From Brevibacillus porteri (GTDB lineage: Bacteria > Bacillota > Bacilli > Brevibacillales > Brevibacillaceae), in NCBI RefSeq assembly GCF_003013475.1, contig NZ_PXZO01000057.1, forward strand, positions 38,554 to 102,553: DNA of 64,000 bases. The letters run 5' to 3'. Every line of letters begins with the position of its first letter. The stretch's first letter is position 1. The translations under genes were made by a program, and so were the position numbers. Below, piece after piece: positions 25,628-33,601 of the stretch. Below the pieces are notes generated by a model, which did not search any database, was not told the origin of the DNA, and saw only the letters and a program-made list of their open reading frames with translations.

Positions 25628-26707
25628 TTACACGGACAAGACTCGGCCTCCAGCAGCCTTTTCCAAGCGATTCATTACGGCCATACCCAACCCGTTTCGC
25701 GGGAAAGTCTCACCGACTATATACTGCACCTCTTGATCGTCGAATTCTCGCAGCACAGCATAAAGCTGTTGGGCAACCATTTCCAGATCCGCTTGTGATC
25801 CGACCACAAGAACGACATCTGCCGCCGCGTGACTTTGCCAAAAAGGAGCTGTTTCTTCCGTTGCCAGCACACCCGTTTTTTGACCGTGCTGCTTCGCCTG
25901 TTGCAGCATGTCTTCCATTTTCGCCCGAACTTTTTCACTCTCTCCTGACACGAGCCACATTTCGCCTTCAGGAGCGTAATGCGTATATTTCATCCCTGGA
26001 GAGCGTGGTGCCTCGGCTGCTCCCACTTGAAAAGAAGGGTCGAGCTCCACGTAGCCAATCACTGGTTCCATTTGCTCCCGTGTAATGCCGCCTGGGCGCA
26101 GAATCATGGGCGGGTCCTGCGTAACATCAATAACCGTAGATTCTACCCCAACACCTGTTGCCCCACCATCGACCACACCTGCTACGCGTCCATCCAAGTC
26201 AGCCAATACATGCGCCGCTGTCGTTGGACTCGGACGTCCAGAGCGATTGGCACTTGGAGCTGCAATCGGTACCCCCGCTTCCTTGATCAAAGCCAAGGCA
26301 ATCGGATGATCAGGCATGCGAACCCCGACTGATTCCAGACCTGCCGTTACCAGCGAAGCTACTTGATCGGTTTTTGGCAAAATCACCGTCAACGGTCCAG
26401 GCCAAAACGCCTCCATCAGCTTTTTCCCTTTCTCCGGAACCTCACTTGCTACTGTGGACAACTGGTCCCACGCCCCAATATGTACAATCAGCGGATTATC
26501 GCTGGGTCTGCCTTTTGCTGTAAATATTTTTTCCACTGCTTCATTTGATAATGCATTCGCTCCCAAGCCGTAAACCGTCTCCGTGGGAAACGCGACAACT
26601 GCCCCTTCTCGAAGAAAACGGGCTGCATCCACAATCTGTGCACAACTATGCTGATTTTCCACATCGTTATCCACAGACCAGGCTTTTGTCACAAAATTCA
26701 TTTCCAT
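25628..26707 (-). CDS. tsaC: L-threonylcarbamoyladenylate synthase (Sua5/YwlC type)
   Basis: A 359-aa two-domain Sua5 protein that makes threonylcarbamoyl-AMP for t6A37 of tRNAs. The YrdC domain (about 25-215) has AFPTETVYGLGANA, KGRPSDNPLIVHI and the SANRSGRPSPT loop; the C-terminal Sua5 domain follows after APRSPGMKYTHYAP. ATG at 26707 after AGAAAGGA; a second ATG two codons later is equally possible. The first codons and the promoter region carry DnaA-box-like repeats. Confidence 0.96.
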   Translation of the reverse strand: MEMNFVTKAWSVDNDVENQHSCAQIVDAARFLREGAVVAFPTETVYGLGANALSNEAVEKIFTAKGRPSDNPLIVHIGAWDQLSTVASEVPEKGKKLMEAFWPGPLTVILPKTDQVASLVTAGLESVGVRMPDHPIALALIKEAGVPIAAPSANRSGRPSPTTAAHVLADLDGRVAGVVDGGATGVGVESTVIDVTQDPPMILRPGGITREQMEPVIGYVELDPSFQVGAAEAPRSPGMKYTHYAPEGEMWLVSGESEKVRAKMEDMLQQAKQHGQKTGVLATEETAPFWQSHAAADVVLVVGSQADLEMVAQQLYAVLREFDDQEVQYIVGETFPRNGLGMAVMNRLEKAAGGRVLSV

Positions 26708-26809
26708 CGTTAAAAAATCCTTTCTCTAGCTCGTTTCTTGGTAAGGAGTGCCTTAAGTATAGATGTGCACCAAAAAGTTTTCAACAGGCTGTGGGTAACT
26801 TGTGAATAA
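26655..26809. promoter_or_regulatory. Cluster of DnaA-box-like 9-mers at the tsaC promoter
   Basis: TTATCCACA at 26667-26675 is a perfect DnaA box. TTTTCCACA (26655-26663), TGTGGGTAA (26790-26798) and TGTGAATAA (26801-26809) each differ from consensus by one base, and TTTTCAACA (26778-26786) by two. Five sites in 155 bp straddle the tsaC start and promoter. Confidence 0.6.
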
Positions 26810-26839
26810 CTTTTCTGAACAGCGTGGAAAAGAGAACAT

Positions 26840-26866
26840 TGTTACCTTTTTTTAACTTCATCCGTC
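26840..26866 (+). promoter_or_regulatory. ECF-sigma-type promoter for the DUF3298 gene
   Basis: TGTTACC (26840-26846), 16-bp spacer, CGTC (26863-26866): the layout of Bacillus ECF-sigma promoters. A TAGAAT sigma-A -10-like box a little downstream lacks a good -35. Confidence 0.45.
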
Positions 26867-26937
26867 TCAACCGTGTAGTAGAATGAACACGAAAACAAAA
26901 CAATAACTTTCCCTTTATCGAAAGGACCGTGAATGAT

Positions 26938-27735
26938 ATGTCATCTTTTAAATCCTTAGCTTCCAGCCTGCTTGGCACAGCTGTATTGTTAACAGCTGTC
27001 GCTGCTCCAGTATTTGCAGCACCAGCTACACCTGCAACCTCCACAAAGCCTGCTGTACAAGCGCCAAAGCCACAAGCTAACGGTGTCGTGTTCACACCAA
27101 AAACCATTACGGTCGATACGAAAGAATTTCAAGGTAAAGTATCCATCCCAGTGATTAGCGGGATGAAGGATAAAGCTTTTGAAGCAAAACTGAACGCTAC
27201 TCTGCTGAAAGAAGCACAAACAGGCTTGGCGGAAGGACAAAAAGCCGGCAAAGAAGATGCAGCAGAAGCGAAAAAGAACGGATGGGAACCACGCCCTCAT
27301 GCGCTCGACATCTCCTATGAGGTATACAATGCTGGTAATCTCGTTTCTTTCTCCGTACAGACGTACATTTATACAGGCGGAGCACATGGCATGACGGATG
27401 TTTCGTATTACAACATCGATAATCAAGCCAAATCAAAACAATTGAAGCTGGCTGACCTGTTCCAGTCTGGCCATGACTACCGTACCATTTTCAATCAAAT
27501 CATTTTGCAACAAATAAAAGAAGAAACCGAGGCGGATGGCTTTAATCCTTACGATGGATTCGAAAGCATCAGAGAGGATCAAGGCTTCTCCTTTAAAGAT
27601 GGCAACCTGATGATCCATTTTAGTCAATACGAAATTGCCGCCTATGCAGCGGGAATGCCAGAGTTCGCGATCCCTGCTCAGCGTTACCAAGATTTGTTGA
27701 AGTCTGAGATTCGTGAGGCTTTGTTCAAAAAGTAA
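26938..27735 (+). CDS. Exported DUF4163/DUF3298 protein (RsiV-like extracellular domain)
   Basis: A 265-aa secreted protein with an N-terminal signal peptide (SSLLGTAVLLTAVAAPVFA) and no other membrane segment. After a Pro/Thr/Ala-rich linker it shows ISGMKDKAFEAKLNATL and the DUF3298 signature YIYTGGAHGMTDVSYYNID. In B. subtilis a related domain forms the lysozyme-sensing ectodomain of anti-sigma RsiV, but here there is no cytoplasmic anti-sigma part. ATG at 26938 is chosen over GTG 26929, which is too close to AAAGGA. Divergent from tsaC; in the place of B. subtilis ywlB but unrelated to it. Function not known. Confidence 0.85.
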   Translation: MSSFKSLASSLLGTAVLLTAVAAPVFAAPATPATSTKPAVQAPKPQANGVVFTPKTITVDTKEFQGKVSIPVISGMKDKAFEAKLNATLLKEAQTGLAEGQKAGKEDAAEAKKNGWEPRPHALDISYEVYNAGNLVSFSVQTYIYTGGAHGMTDVSYYNIDNQAKSKQLKLADLFQSGHDYRTIFNQIILQQIKEETEADGFNPYDGFESIREDQGFSFKDGNLMIHFSQYEIAAYAAGMPEFAIPAQRYQDLLKSEIREALFKK

Positions 27736-27747
27736 TAGAGCCATTCA

Positions 27748-27786
27748 AAACGACACCTGCACATGCGGCGGGTGTCGTTTTTTATG
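27748..27786 (+). terminator. Terminator after the DUF3298 gene
   Basis: Perfect stem AAACGACACC/GGTGTCGTTT followed by T6. It lies between convergent genes and may also stop spoIIR transcripts. Confidence 0.92.
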
Positions 27787-27792
27787 TCCAGC

Positions 27793-28575
27793 TTAGGAGA
27801 GCCAGCTCTCGATTTTTTCCCATAAGTAAAATCTCACTTCTACTTCAGGAGCAGAGGCAGTTGTTTCTTCTACTTTTTCTATCTCTTCGGACTTTTCTAC
27901 CTCTACTTTTGTTTGTTCAGCGTCCACTTTATTTGATTCGGAATGTTGCCCTACTTCGTTCTCTTCTAGGGGTGCAACCGCTACTTGCTTTCTATCAAGT
28001 CGATCGTAGTTTTCATCTTCCTCGGATACAGCTGCTGTCGGTTGCTCTGATTCTTCAGGCTCTGGAGTTGGCTCTGCTTGTACAGCGTCACCATTGGACA
28101 TGTCAATAAAGCAGAGCGGTGGGAACAGGACACACCACCAGTTTTGGCCTTTTGCCTCTCCAATTTGTACACGGACTGCTCGGTAATTACCTGCAGGATA
28201 CACATAAGAGCCGTACAGCTTCGTCGGAAAAGGGACTTCGCCGAAATCGACTACAGCTTTATACGAAAAACCGCGTTCCTTGATCGTCTTGTCTACGACT
28301 TGTTGCAGGACAGGCAATTGTGATTGAATCACTTGCTCTGCTTCCTCCAAAGTCTCGATATCGTCCGCCCATGTATTCATTTGAGCGATAATGGCATCTC
28401 TGACTTCGCGCTTCAACCATTGGTCTTGGACAGAATCGCTGTTCGAAATAATACGCAAGCGAACGGATTCCTGAGGGATCGGCCCATTATCCAACACATT
28501 GGCCGAAGTAAGCTGCCCCTCCCAGCTCATCATAAGCACAAACAGGCTAAATGCCATCAATAACATCCGTTTCAT
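27793..28575 (-). CDS. spoIIR: Stage II sporulation protein R
   Basis: A 260-aa secreted sporulation signal: made in the forespore, it activates the SpoIIGA protease and thus pro-sigma-E in the mother cell. Signal peptide at residues 1-25; the conserved core runs from SVRLRIISNSDS to GQNWWCVLFPPLCFID. The C-terminal VRFYLWEKIESWL helix is conserved. Between them lies a Glu/Val/Lys-rich segment of about 85 residues that makes the protein longer than B. subtilis SpoIIR. ATG at 28575 follows AGAGGGAGA; the longer frame to 28617 lacks a ribosome site. No convincing sigma-F promoter could be fixed by eye. Confidence 0.93.
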   Translation of the reverse strand: MKRMLLMAFSLFVLMMSWEGQLTSANVLDNGPIPQESVRLRIISNSDSVQDQWLKREVRDAIIAQMNTWADDIETLEEAEQVIQSQLPVLQQVVDKTIKERGFSYKAVVDFGEVPFPTKLYGSYVYPAGNYRAVRVQIGEAKGQNWWCVLFPPLCFIDMSNGDAVQAEPTPEPEESEQPTAAVSEEDENYDRLDRKQVAVAPLEENEVGQHSESNKVDAEQTKVEVEKSEEIEKVEETTASAPEVEVRFYLWEKIESWLS

Positions 28576-28686
28576 TGTTATCCGTCTCCCTCTATACTGA
28601 TCTTCTCTCTTTAGCAATCAGTATGGACGGATTCACACGATTTCAAACATTCATTCCATATGTAAAAAAGGCGAGACGAGCAAGTG

Positions 28687-29577
28687 CTATCGTCTCACTC
28701 CGATAACGACCCGCTCGATCCCCGCCAAATCCGGAACAATCTCTACCTCATCCATGACACCGGATGCCCTCATCAATGCCGCTACATCCCCAGCCTGATA
28801 AATGCCTACCTCAAACGCTGCGACCGCTCTTTCTTTCAATAGATTCGGCAGCGCCTCACACAGTCGACGGTAGCAATCCAGACCATCTTCACCGCCATCC
28901 AAAGCCAAGCGAGGTTCATGTACGCGTACTTCATCGTCCAGCTCCTCGACATCGCGACTCGGGATATAAGGTGGATTGGACACGAGGATGTCTACCTTTT
29001 CGCCTGTTTCCAAAAGCGGTTGCACCAAATCCCCTTGTAGAAAGCGGACATCTGCACCAAGACGACTTGCATTTTCCCGTGCGATTGCCGTTGCCTCAGG
29101 AGACAGGTCCACCGTAGTCACGTGCCATTGCGGTTTTTCTAACGCGAGCGTAATGCAGATGGCTCCGCTCCCTGTGCCGATATCCACCACCGCTAGCTCT
29201 TCCCGCTCAGGCCAGAGCTTTGCTGCAGCAGCCATCACTTGCTCCACCAGGATTTCTGTTTCCGGTCTTGGGATCAGCACACCTGGTCGTACCGTAAAAG
29301 GACGACCGTAAAACTCCTGTTCGCCAAACATATATTGCAGTGGCTCGTTACTCGCCCGGCGCACGCACAGTCCGTCCAGCTTCACCAATGTTTCTGCATC
29401 GATTGAATCCGTCATCGCCATTAAAAAGCGCGTCCGATCCCAGTCGAGACAATGACGAATCATTAGCTCCGCTTCGAACAAAGGATCCTTTGTCCCTTTT
29501 TCCCGCAAAAAGGAAGAAGCCCGTAATAGGGCTTCTCGAATCGTCGTGACATCAGACCAATCAAGCTGAGTGTGCAT
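28687..29577 (-). CDS. prmC: Peptide chain release factor N5-glutamine methyltransferase
   Basis: A 296-aa SAM-dependent methyltransferase that modifies the glutamine of the GGQ motif of release factors. SAM motif VVDIGTGSGAICI and catalytic NPPYIPS are present, and the N-terminal helical domain contains PLQYMFGEQEFYGRPF. Its start overlaps the end of prfA, its substrate, by 17 bp, the usual arrangement. Confidence 0.97.
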   Translation of the reverse strand: MHTQLDWSDVTTIREALLRASSFLREKGTKDPLFEAELMIRHCLDWDRTRFLMAMTDSIDAETLVKLDGLCVRRASNEPLQYMFGEQEFYGRPFTVRPGVLIPRPETEILVEQVMAAAAKLWPEREELAVVDIGTGSGAICITLALEKPQWHVTTVDLSPEATAIARENASRLGADVRFLQGDLVQPLLETGEKVDILVSNPPYIPSRDVEELDDEVRVHEPRLALDGGEDGLDCYRRLCEALPNLLKERAVAAFEVGIYQAGDVAALMRASGVMDEVEIVPDLAGIERVVIGVRR

Positions 29578-30637
29578 GGCTTTTCAAAAGCTCCGTTTGT
29601 TCATGCAGGATCAGGTTGTCGATCACTTCATCCAATTCGCCTTCCAATACCGATTCCAGTCGGTGCAGGGTCAGACCGATGCGGTGGTCGGTCACGCGGC
29701 TTTGTGGATAGTTGTAAGTGCGGATGCGCTCGCTTCGGTCACCAGTACCCACCAAGCTTTTGCGCGTAGCATCTGCTTCCGCATTTTGTTGTTGCATGTA
29801 GAAATCATACAGACGTGCGCGCAATACACGCAGCGCCTTGTCTTTGTTGGAATGCTGGGATTTCTCGTCCTGACAAGAAACCATGATCCCTGTAGGAATA
29901 TGCGTTACGCGAACCGCAGACTTGGTCGTGTTAACGCTCTGACCGCCCGCACCACTGGAGCAGAACGTATCGATGCGGATATCTTTTTCGTGTACTTCCA
30001 CTTCCACGTCTTCTGCTTCTGGCAGAACCAGTACAGTCGCAGTAGAAGTATGGATGCGTCCACCGGACTCAGTAGCCGGGATGCGTTGCACACGATGCGC
30101 GCCGCTTTCGAATTTCATTTTGCTGTAAGCACCGCGGCCAGACAGCGAGAAGACAATTTCTTTGTATCCACCGATATCGGTTGGGCTTGCCTCCAGCACT
30201 TCAATTTTAAAAGCGTTGCGCTCCGCAAAGCGAGTGTACATACGGAAAAGCACCGCTGCAAACAGTGCAGCTTCATCGCCGCCCGCAGCACCGCGGATTT
30301 CCACAATGACGTTTTTCTCATCGTTCGGGTCTTTTGGAAGCAACAGGATCTTCAAGCGATCTTCCAGTTGTTCCTTGCGTGATGACAATTCATTGAGCTC
30401 GAGCTTGACCATTTCACGCATCTCGTCATCCAGTTTTTCTTCGAGCATCGCTTTGGCGTCATCGATTTGACTCACCACTGATTTATATTCACGGTATGTC
30501 GTTACCGTCTCTTCCAACGAAGATTGTTCCTTAGACAGTTCACGCAAGCGTTTTGTATCACTAATGACGTCGGGGTCACATAGGAGATTCGTTACTTCTT
30601 CAAAACGCTCTTCGACTGCAGATAAGCGTGTAAACAT
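29561..30637 (-). CDS. prfA: Peptide chain release factor 1
   Basis: RF1, 358 aa, reading UAG and UAA stop codons. The peptidyl-hydrolysis motif GGQ is in CSSGAGGQSVNTT and the anticodon-like PAT tripeptide in RIPATESGGR. The open frame extends upstream to 30796, but the ATG at 30637 has GGGGTGA at good spacing and gives the universal N-terminus. Followed by prmC. The 235-bp upstream gap contains an inverted repeat (TGGTAGCAT at 30691 and ATGCT-A-TCTACCA ending at 30738) whose role is unknown. Confidence 0.98.
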   Translation of the reverse strand: MFTRLSAVEERFEEVTNLLCDPDVISDTKRLRELSKEQSSLEETVTTYREYKSVVSQIDDAKAMLEEKLDDEMREMVKLELNELSSRKEQLEDRLKILLLPKDPNDEKNVIVEIRGAAGGDEAALFAAVLFRMYTRFAERNAFKIEVLEASPTDIGGYKEIVFSLSGRGAYSKMKFESGAHRVQRIPATESGGRIHTSTATVLVLPEAEDVEVEVHEKDIRIDTFCSSGAGGQSVNTTKSAVRVTHIPTGIMVSCQDEKSQHSNKDKALRVLRARLYDFYMQQQNAEADATRKSLVGTGDRSERIRTYNYPQSRVTDHRIGLTLHRLESVLEGELDEVIDNLILHEQTELLKSHAHSA

Positions 30638-30827
30638 TTTTATTTCACCCCATCGCAAAGAATAATAGCCTTTTGGCGCAGGCGAAGCCTTGGTAGCATG
30701 TATGTTAGATATGAATTGCGATAAAATGCTATCTACCATAAAAACGGTTATAACAGATAAATTATAGGAGGAATGTCGCAAGAAGTCAAAGCGCATTATT
30801 ACTGGAAATGTTTTACCGATGCCAAAC

Positions 30828-30848
30828 AGGCTCGGCTATGCCGAGCCT
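30828..30848 (-). terminator. Hairpin after the YhcN-type gene
   Basis: Perfect 9-bp stem AGGCTCGGC/GCCGAGCCT with a 3-base loop, 25 bp downstream of the stop at 30873. The T tail on the minus strand is short (GTTT). The rest of the 30638-30827 gap holds the inverted repeat near 30691-30738 and no gene. Confidence 0.65.
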
Positions 30849-30872
30849 TGCTACATACGTCCTGCTCACCTG

Positions 30873-31370
30873 TCAGCGATGGTAACCGTCATGCGAGGTT
30901 AAGTGAAAATCGTAGTTTGGAATTCTTTCTCGTAGAAGTGAAATCACCTGCTGCTCGATGGTACGCGCTTGATTCGCAGTGATGTTATGCACAAGGTCAA
31001 GAGTAACATATGCATTGGCATCGCTGAGTGTGATGCGTGCATTTTCCACACCTTTCACCGACATAGCGGTCCTCTCCATATTCGTCACTTCGACTGGCGT
31101 ATTGCGCACATTCGTTTGACCAGTAACCATGTTCGGGTTTTGATTGCGCCCCATTAGCGAGTCGCGATCAGCAGCAACAGGGGTACGGCCTTGCAGCGTA
31201 TTTCCGCTTTGATCCCCTCTGATCTTCATATTGTGCTGCGTATTCCTCATATCCGTACGATAGCCCTGTTGCTTAGCCGTATTTCCACCGCAGCCGACGG
31301 TGAGAGCAGAAGTCAGTGTCACCACGCCCAGTATGACCAACGCGCTTCGCCAAATAGGCTGTGTCCGCAT
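30873..31370 (-). CDS. YhcN/YlaJ-family forespore lipoprotein
   Basis: A 165-aa lipoprotein: positively charged N-terminus, hydrophobic stretch and lipobox LTVGC, followed by an Asn/Arg/Gln-rich region and the YhcN/YlaJ domain (VKGVENARITLSDANAYVTLDL). Family members are forespore lipoproteins of the inner spore membrane with a part in germination. The ATG at 31370 follows AGGAGGTGG 7 nt upstream; a longer frame to 31406 is not supported. The ribosome site is embedded in the 3' arm of a long hairpin, and a sigma-G-type promoter lies in its loop (see those entries). Confidence 0.88.
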   Translation of the reverse strand: MRTQPIWRSALVILGVVTLTSALTVGCGGNTAKQQGYRTDMRNTQHNMKIRGDQSGNTLQGRTPVAADRDSLMGRNQNPNMVTGQTNVRNTPVEVTNMERTAMSVKGVENARITLSDANAYVTLDLVHNITANQARTIEQQVISLLRERIPNYDFHLTSHDGYHR

Positions 31371-31374
31371 GAAA

Positions 31375-31447
31375 AAGCCACCTCCTGTTTTGCTTAGTCT
31401 GCGCATCGCCTCTTGGGCTCATGCACGGGACAAACAGGGGGTGGCTT
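31375..31447 (-). terminator. tdk terminator hairpin whose 3' arm contains the ribosome site of the lipoprotein gene
   Basis: Sixteen-base arms, AAGCCACCCCCTGTTT (31447-31432) and AAACAGGAGGTGGCTT (31390-31375) on the minus-strand RNA, pair except for one C/A mismatch around a 41-nt loop; TTTC follows. The 5' arm starts 9 nt after the tdk stop. The 3' arm holds AGGAGGTGG, the ribosome site of the gene starting at 31370. The hairpin can thus end tdk transcripts and hide the ribosome site in any that read through. Confidence 0.75.
31395..31424 (-). promoter_or_regulatory. Sigma-G-type promoter inside the hairpin loop
   Basis: -35 GCATG (31420-31424) fits GHATR exactly; after exactly 18 bp, -10 CAGACTA (31395-31401) matches CATWHTA at 6 of 7 positions. 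The predicted transcript start, near 31388, leaves out the 5' arm of the hairpin. Confidence 0.65.
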
Positions 31448-31456
31448 CTGCTTTCT

Positions 31457-32032
31457 TTATTCGACAACTGGAGGCGTATAGTAATGCTTGCGACAGACGC
31501 TGCTGTACGTATCATTTCCAGCAATTTCAATCGTCTCGCCAGCGTAGACGGGTTGTCCATTTTTGAACTTGAGAATATGCGTCGCCTTTTTATTGCAGTA
31601 AACACAGACGGTTTTAATCTCTTCTACCTTGTCAGCCTCGCACAACAGGGCGGCGCTGCCAGGGAAGAGCTCATTCTTGAAGTTTTTCAACAAGCCATAA
31701 ACGATTACAGGGATGCCCAGCTTGTCTACAATCCTGACGAGCTGATCCACATGGTGGCGGCTGATGAACTGAGCCTCGTCAACCAACACGCAATGCGGCT
31801 TGACTGACTCTGCCTCTACGATTTGATACAGATCGGTCTCTTCGCTAATCGGAATCGCTTCTCGGCTAATCCCAACACGCGAAGCAACTTTTCCCACGCC
31901 ATAGCGATCATCCACTGCTGGAGTAAACACTACTACTTTTTTCCCCGATTGCTCGTAGTTGTGGGCAACGGTCAATAATTGAATGGATTTGGAAGCATTC
32001 ATCGCTCCATACCGAAAATATAGTTGTGCCAC
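31457..32032 (-). CDS. tdk: Thymidine kinase (type II)
   Basis: A 191-aa thymidine kinase closer to the E. coli form (MAQLYFRYGAMNA...) than to the B. subtilis form. DEAQFIS (Walker B) and the zinc cysteines (VCVYC, SSVC) are present. The P-loop reads GAMNASKS, with serine in place of the usual glycine before the lysine; the codons (AAT GCT TCC AAA TCC) confirm this. GTG start after AAGGGAG. Conserved neighbourhood rpmE-tdk-prfA, here with phr inserted upstream. Confidence 0.94.
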   Translation of the reverse strand: MAQLYFRYGAMNASKSIQLLTVAHNYEQSGKKVVVFTPAVDDRYGVGKVASRVGISREAIPISEETDLYQIVEAESVKPHCVLVDEAQFISRHHVDQLVRIVDKLGIPVIVYGLLKNFKNELFPGSAALLCEADKVEEIKTVCVYCNKKATHILKFKNGQPVYAGETIEIAGNDTYSSVCRKHYYTPPVVE

Positions 32033-32060
32033 GTCTCTATCTCCCTTTGCCTAAAAGTCA

Positions 32061-33515
32061 TTACTCAGTCTTTTGATGGCGGTCTTTTGCCTCTTGAAAC
32101 AAGGCCATGGCCAGCTTTCTTCTTTGTGCATGGTCCACACAAGGAATCGGATAGTCGAAGCCAATCTTACAGCCTGCTTGCTCTTGGATATGCTCCGGCA
32201 TGTCCCACGGTTTATGAATATATTGTAGAGGTACTTCACGCAATACGGGAAGATATTTTTTGACGAAAATGCCGTCTGGATCAAACTTTTCCCCTTGTGT
32301 GACAGGATGAAAGATCCGAAAATACGGTTGCGCATCGGTACCAGTCGAAGCACTCCACTGCCAGCCCCCGATGTTTGCCGCTTCATCGAAATCGATCAAC
32401 TGCTGTGCAAAATAGGCCATTCCCCAACGCCAATCCACGAGCAAATCCTTTGTCAAAAAAGAAGCGGTAATCATCCGCAGCCGATTGTGCATCCAACCCG
32501 TCTCATTCAACTGCTTCATGGCAGCGTCGACAATCGGGTAGCCCGTCTCCCCATGACACCACTGGGTAAATAGGTCCTTCCTATTTTCCCAAGCGACCGT
32601 TTCAAATTGTGGCAGGTAGGCATGGTCAATCGTGTGCGGATGGAAATAAAGCACCTGCTGATAAAATTCTCTCCAAATGAGTTCCGTAAGAAAAGCTTCG
32701 ATCGAGGTAACCTGCTCACCCCGCGCGGAAGCAAGCACTTCCTGTACGCTATGATACACCGTTCGTATAGACAGCGTACCTGCGTTTAGGGCAAAAGACA
32801 GCCGGGAGGTCGCATTTACCCCTGGCATGTCGCGTTGTTCTTTATACGTATAAATGTCTCCATCTAAAAATTGCTGCAATCGTTTACGTGCCGCCAGCTC
32901 CCCGAACTGCTCCATTTCCCACTCGGGGCCGATCGGTCGTTTCCGTCCAAACGCTTCCATAGTAGGAACTGGCTCACTCGCCAACTCCTTCAACCGCTCA
33001 AATAGATTCCATCTTGTCGGCTGAGAGAACGGTCTATCTTTGGCCAGCGTCTGCCAAACGCGGCGATAAGGTGTAAAAACGGCATACGGTGTCCGCTGCT
33101 TCGTCATAATTTCCCCGGGCTCATGCAAAACCAGATCCTTGCATGTATGTACAAACACGCCTAGACGGCTCAACACTTCAGACACGAGCTCGTCTCGCTT
33201 GCGAGCCTCTGGCGTATAATCCCGATTGAAAAACAACTTTTCTGCACCCGTCTCTTGCGCTAATTGACAGAGCACTTGCTGTGGGTTGCCGTGGCGAATC
33301 AAGAGGCGTCCTCCCAGTTGAGCCAAAGTATCGCCGAGTGCAGCTATCGCGGCAAAACTCGCATGTAGTCGCTTATCTCCTACAACCGCAGAACGACAAA
33401 GCGAATCCTCCACTATATAAACAGGAATAATCGGATCGCCTGTGAGCATAGCTGCGTGCAGAGCAGCATGGTCATGCAAGCGCAGATCCCGACGGAACCA
33501 GACGATAGCAGTCAT
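32061..33515 (-). CDS. phr: Deoxyribodipyrimidine photolyase
   Basis: A 484-aa class I photolyase/cryptochrome-family protein. N-terminal antenna domain (IVWFRRDLRLHDHAAL) and C-terminal FAD domain with TSRLSFALNAGTLS, ELIWREFYQQVL, WCHGETGYPIVDAAMKQL and WRWGMAYFAQQLIDFDEAANIGGWQW. It repairs UV-induced cyclobutane pyrimidine dimers with blue light. ATG at 33515 follows CGGGAGG; the 26-residue extension to 33593 is not supported. It lies between rpmE and tdk, which adjoin in many Bacilli. Confidence 0.96.
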   Translation of the reverse strand: MTAIVWFRRDLRLHDHAALHAAMLTGDPIIPVYIVEDSLCRSAVVGDKRLHASFAAIAALGDTLAQLGGRLLIRHGNPQQVLCQLAQETGAEKLFFNRDYTPEARKRDELVSEVLSRLGVFVHTCKDLVLHEPGEIMTKQRTPYAVFTPYRRVWQTLAKDRPFSQPTRWNLFERLKELASEPVPTMEAFGRKRPIGPEWEMEQFGELAARKRLQQFLDGDIYTYKEQRDMPGVNATSRLSFALNAGTLSIRTVYHSVQEVLASARGEQVTSIEAFLTELIWREFYQQVLYFHPHTIDHAYLPQFETVAWENRKDLFTQWCHGETGYPIVDAAMKQLNETGWMHNRLRMITASFLTKDLLVDWRWGMAYFAQQLIDFDEAANIGGWQWSASTGTDAQPYFRIFHPVTQGEKFDPDGIFVKKYLPVLREVPLQYIHKPWDMPEHIQEQAGCKIGFDYPIPCVDHAQRRKLAMALFQEAKDRHQKTE

Positions 33516-33601
33516 CGTTTGTCCTCCCGAAAAAATTAGTGCCAGAAAAAGACAAAACCAGGCAGATTGCTCTACCTGGTTGTTCCCATACATTCTGATT
33601 A

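Noticed and set aside
28576..28686. Sigma-F promoter before spoIIR
   Set aside because: A sigma-F promoter is expected, but no GYWTA box with a well-spaced -10 was found that stands out from the background.
30691..30738. Inverted repeat in the prfA leader as a riboswitch
   Set aside because: Only a single imperfect stem around 30 bases; no conserved riboswitch core could be recognised.
30638..30796. 53-residue N-terminal extension of RF1
   Set aside because: Not part of the RF1 family; GGGGTGA marks the ATG at 30637.
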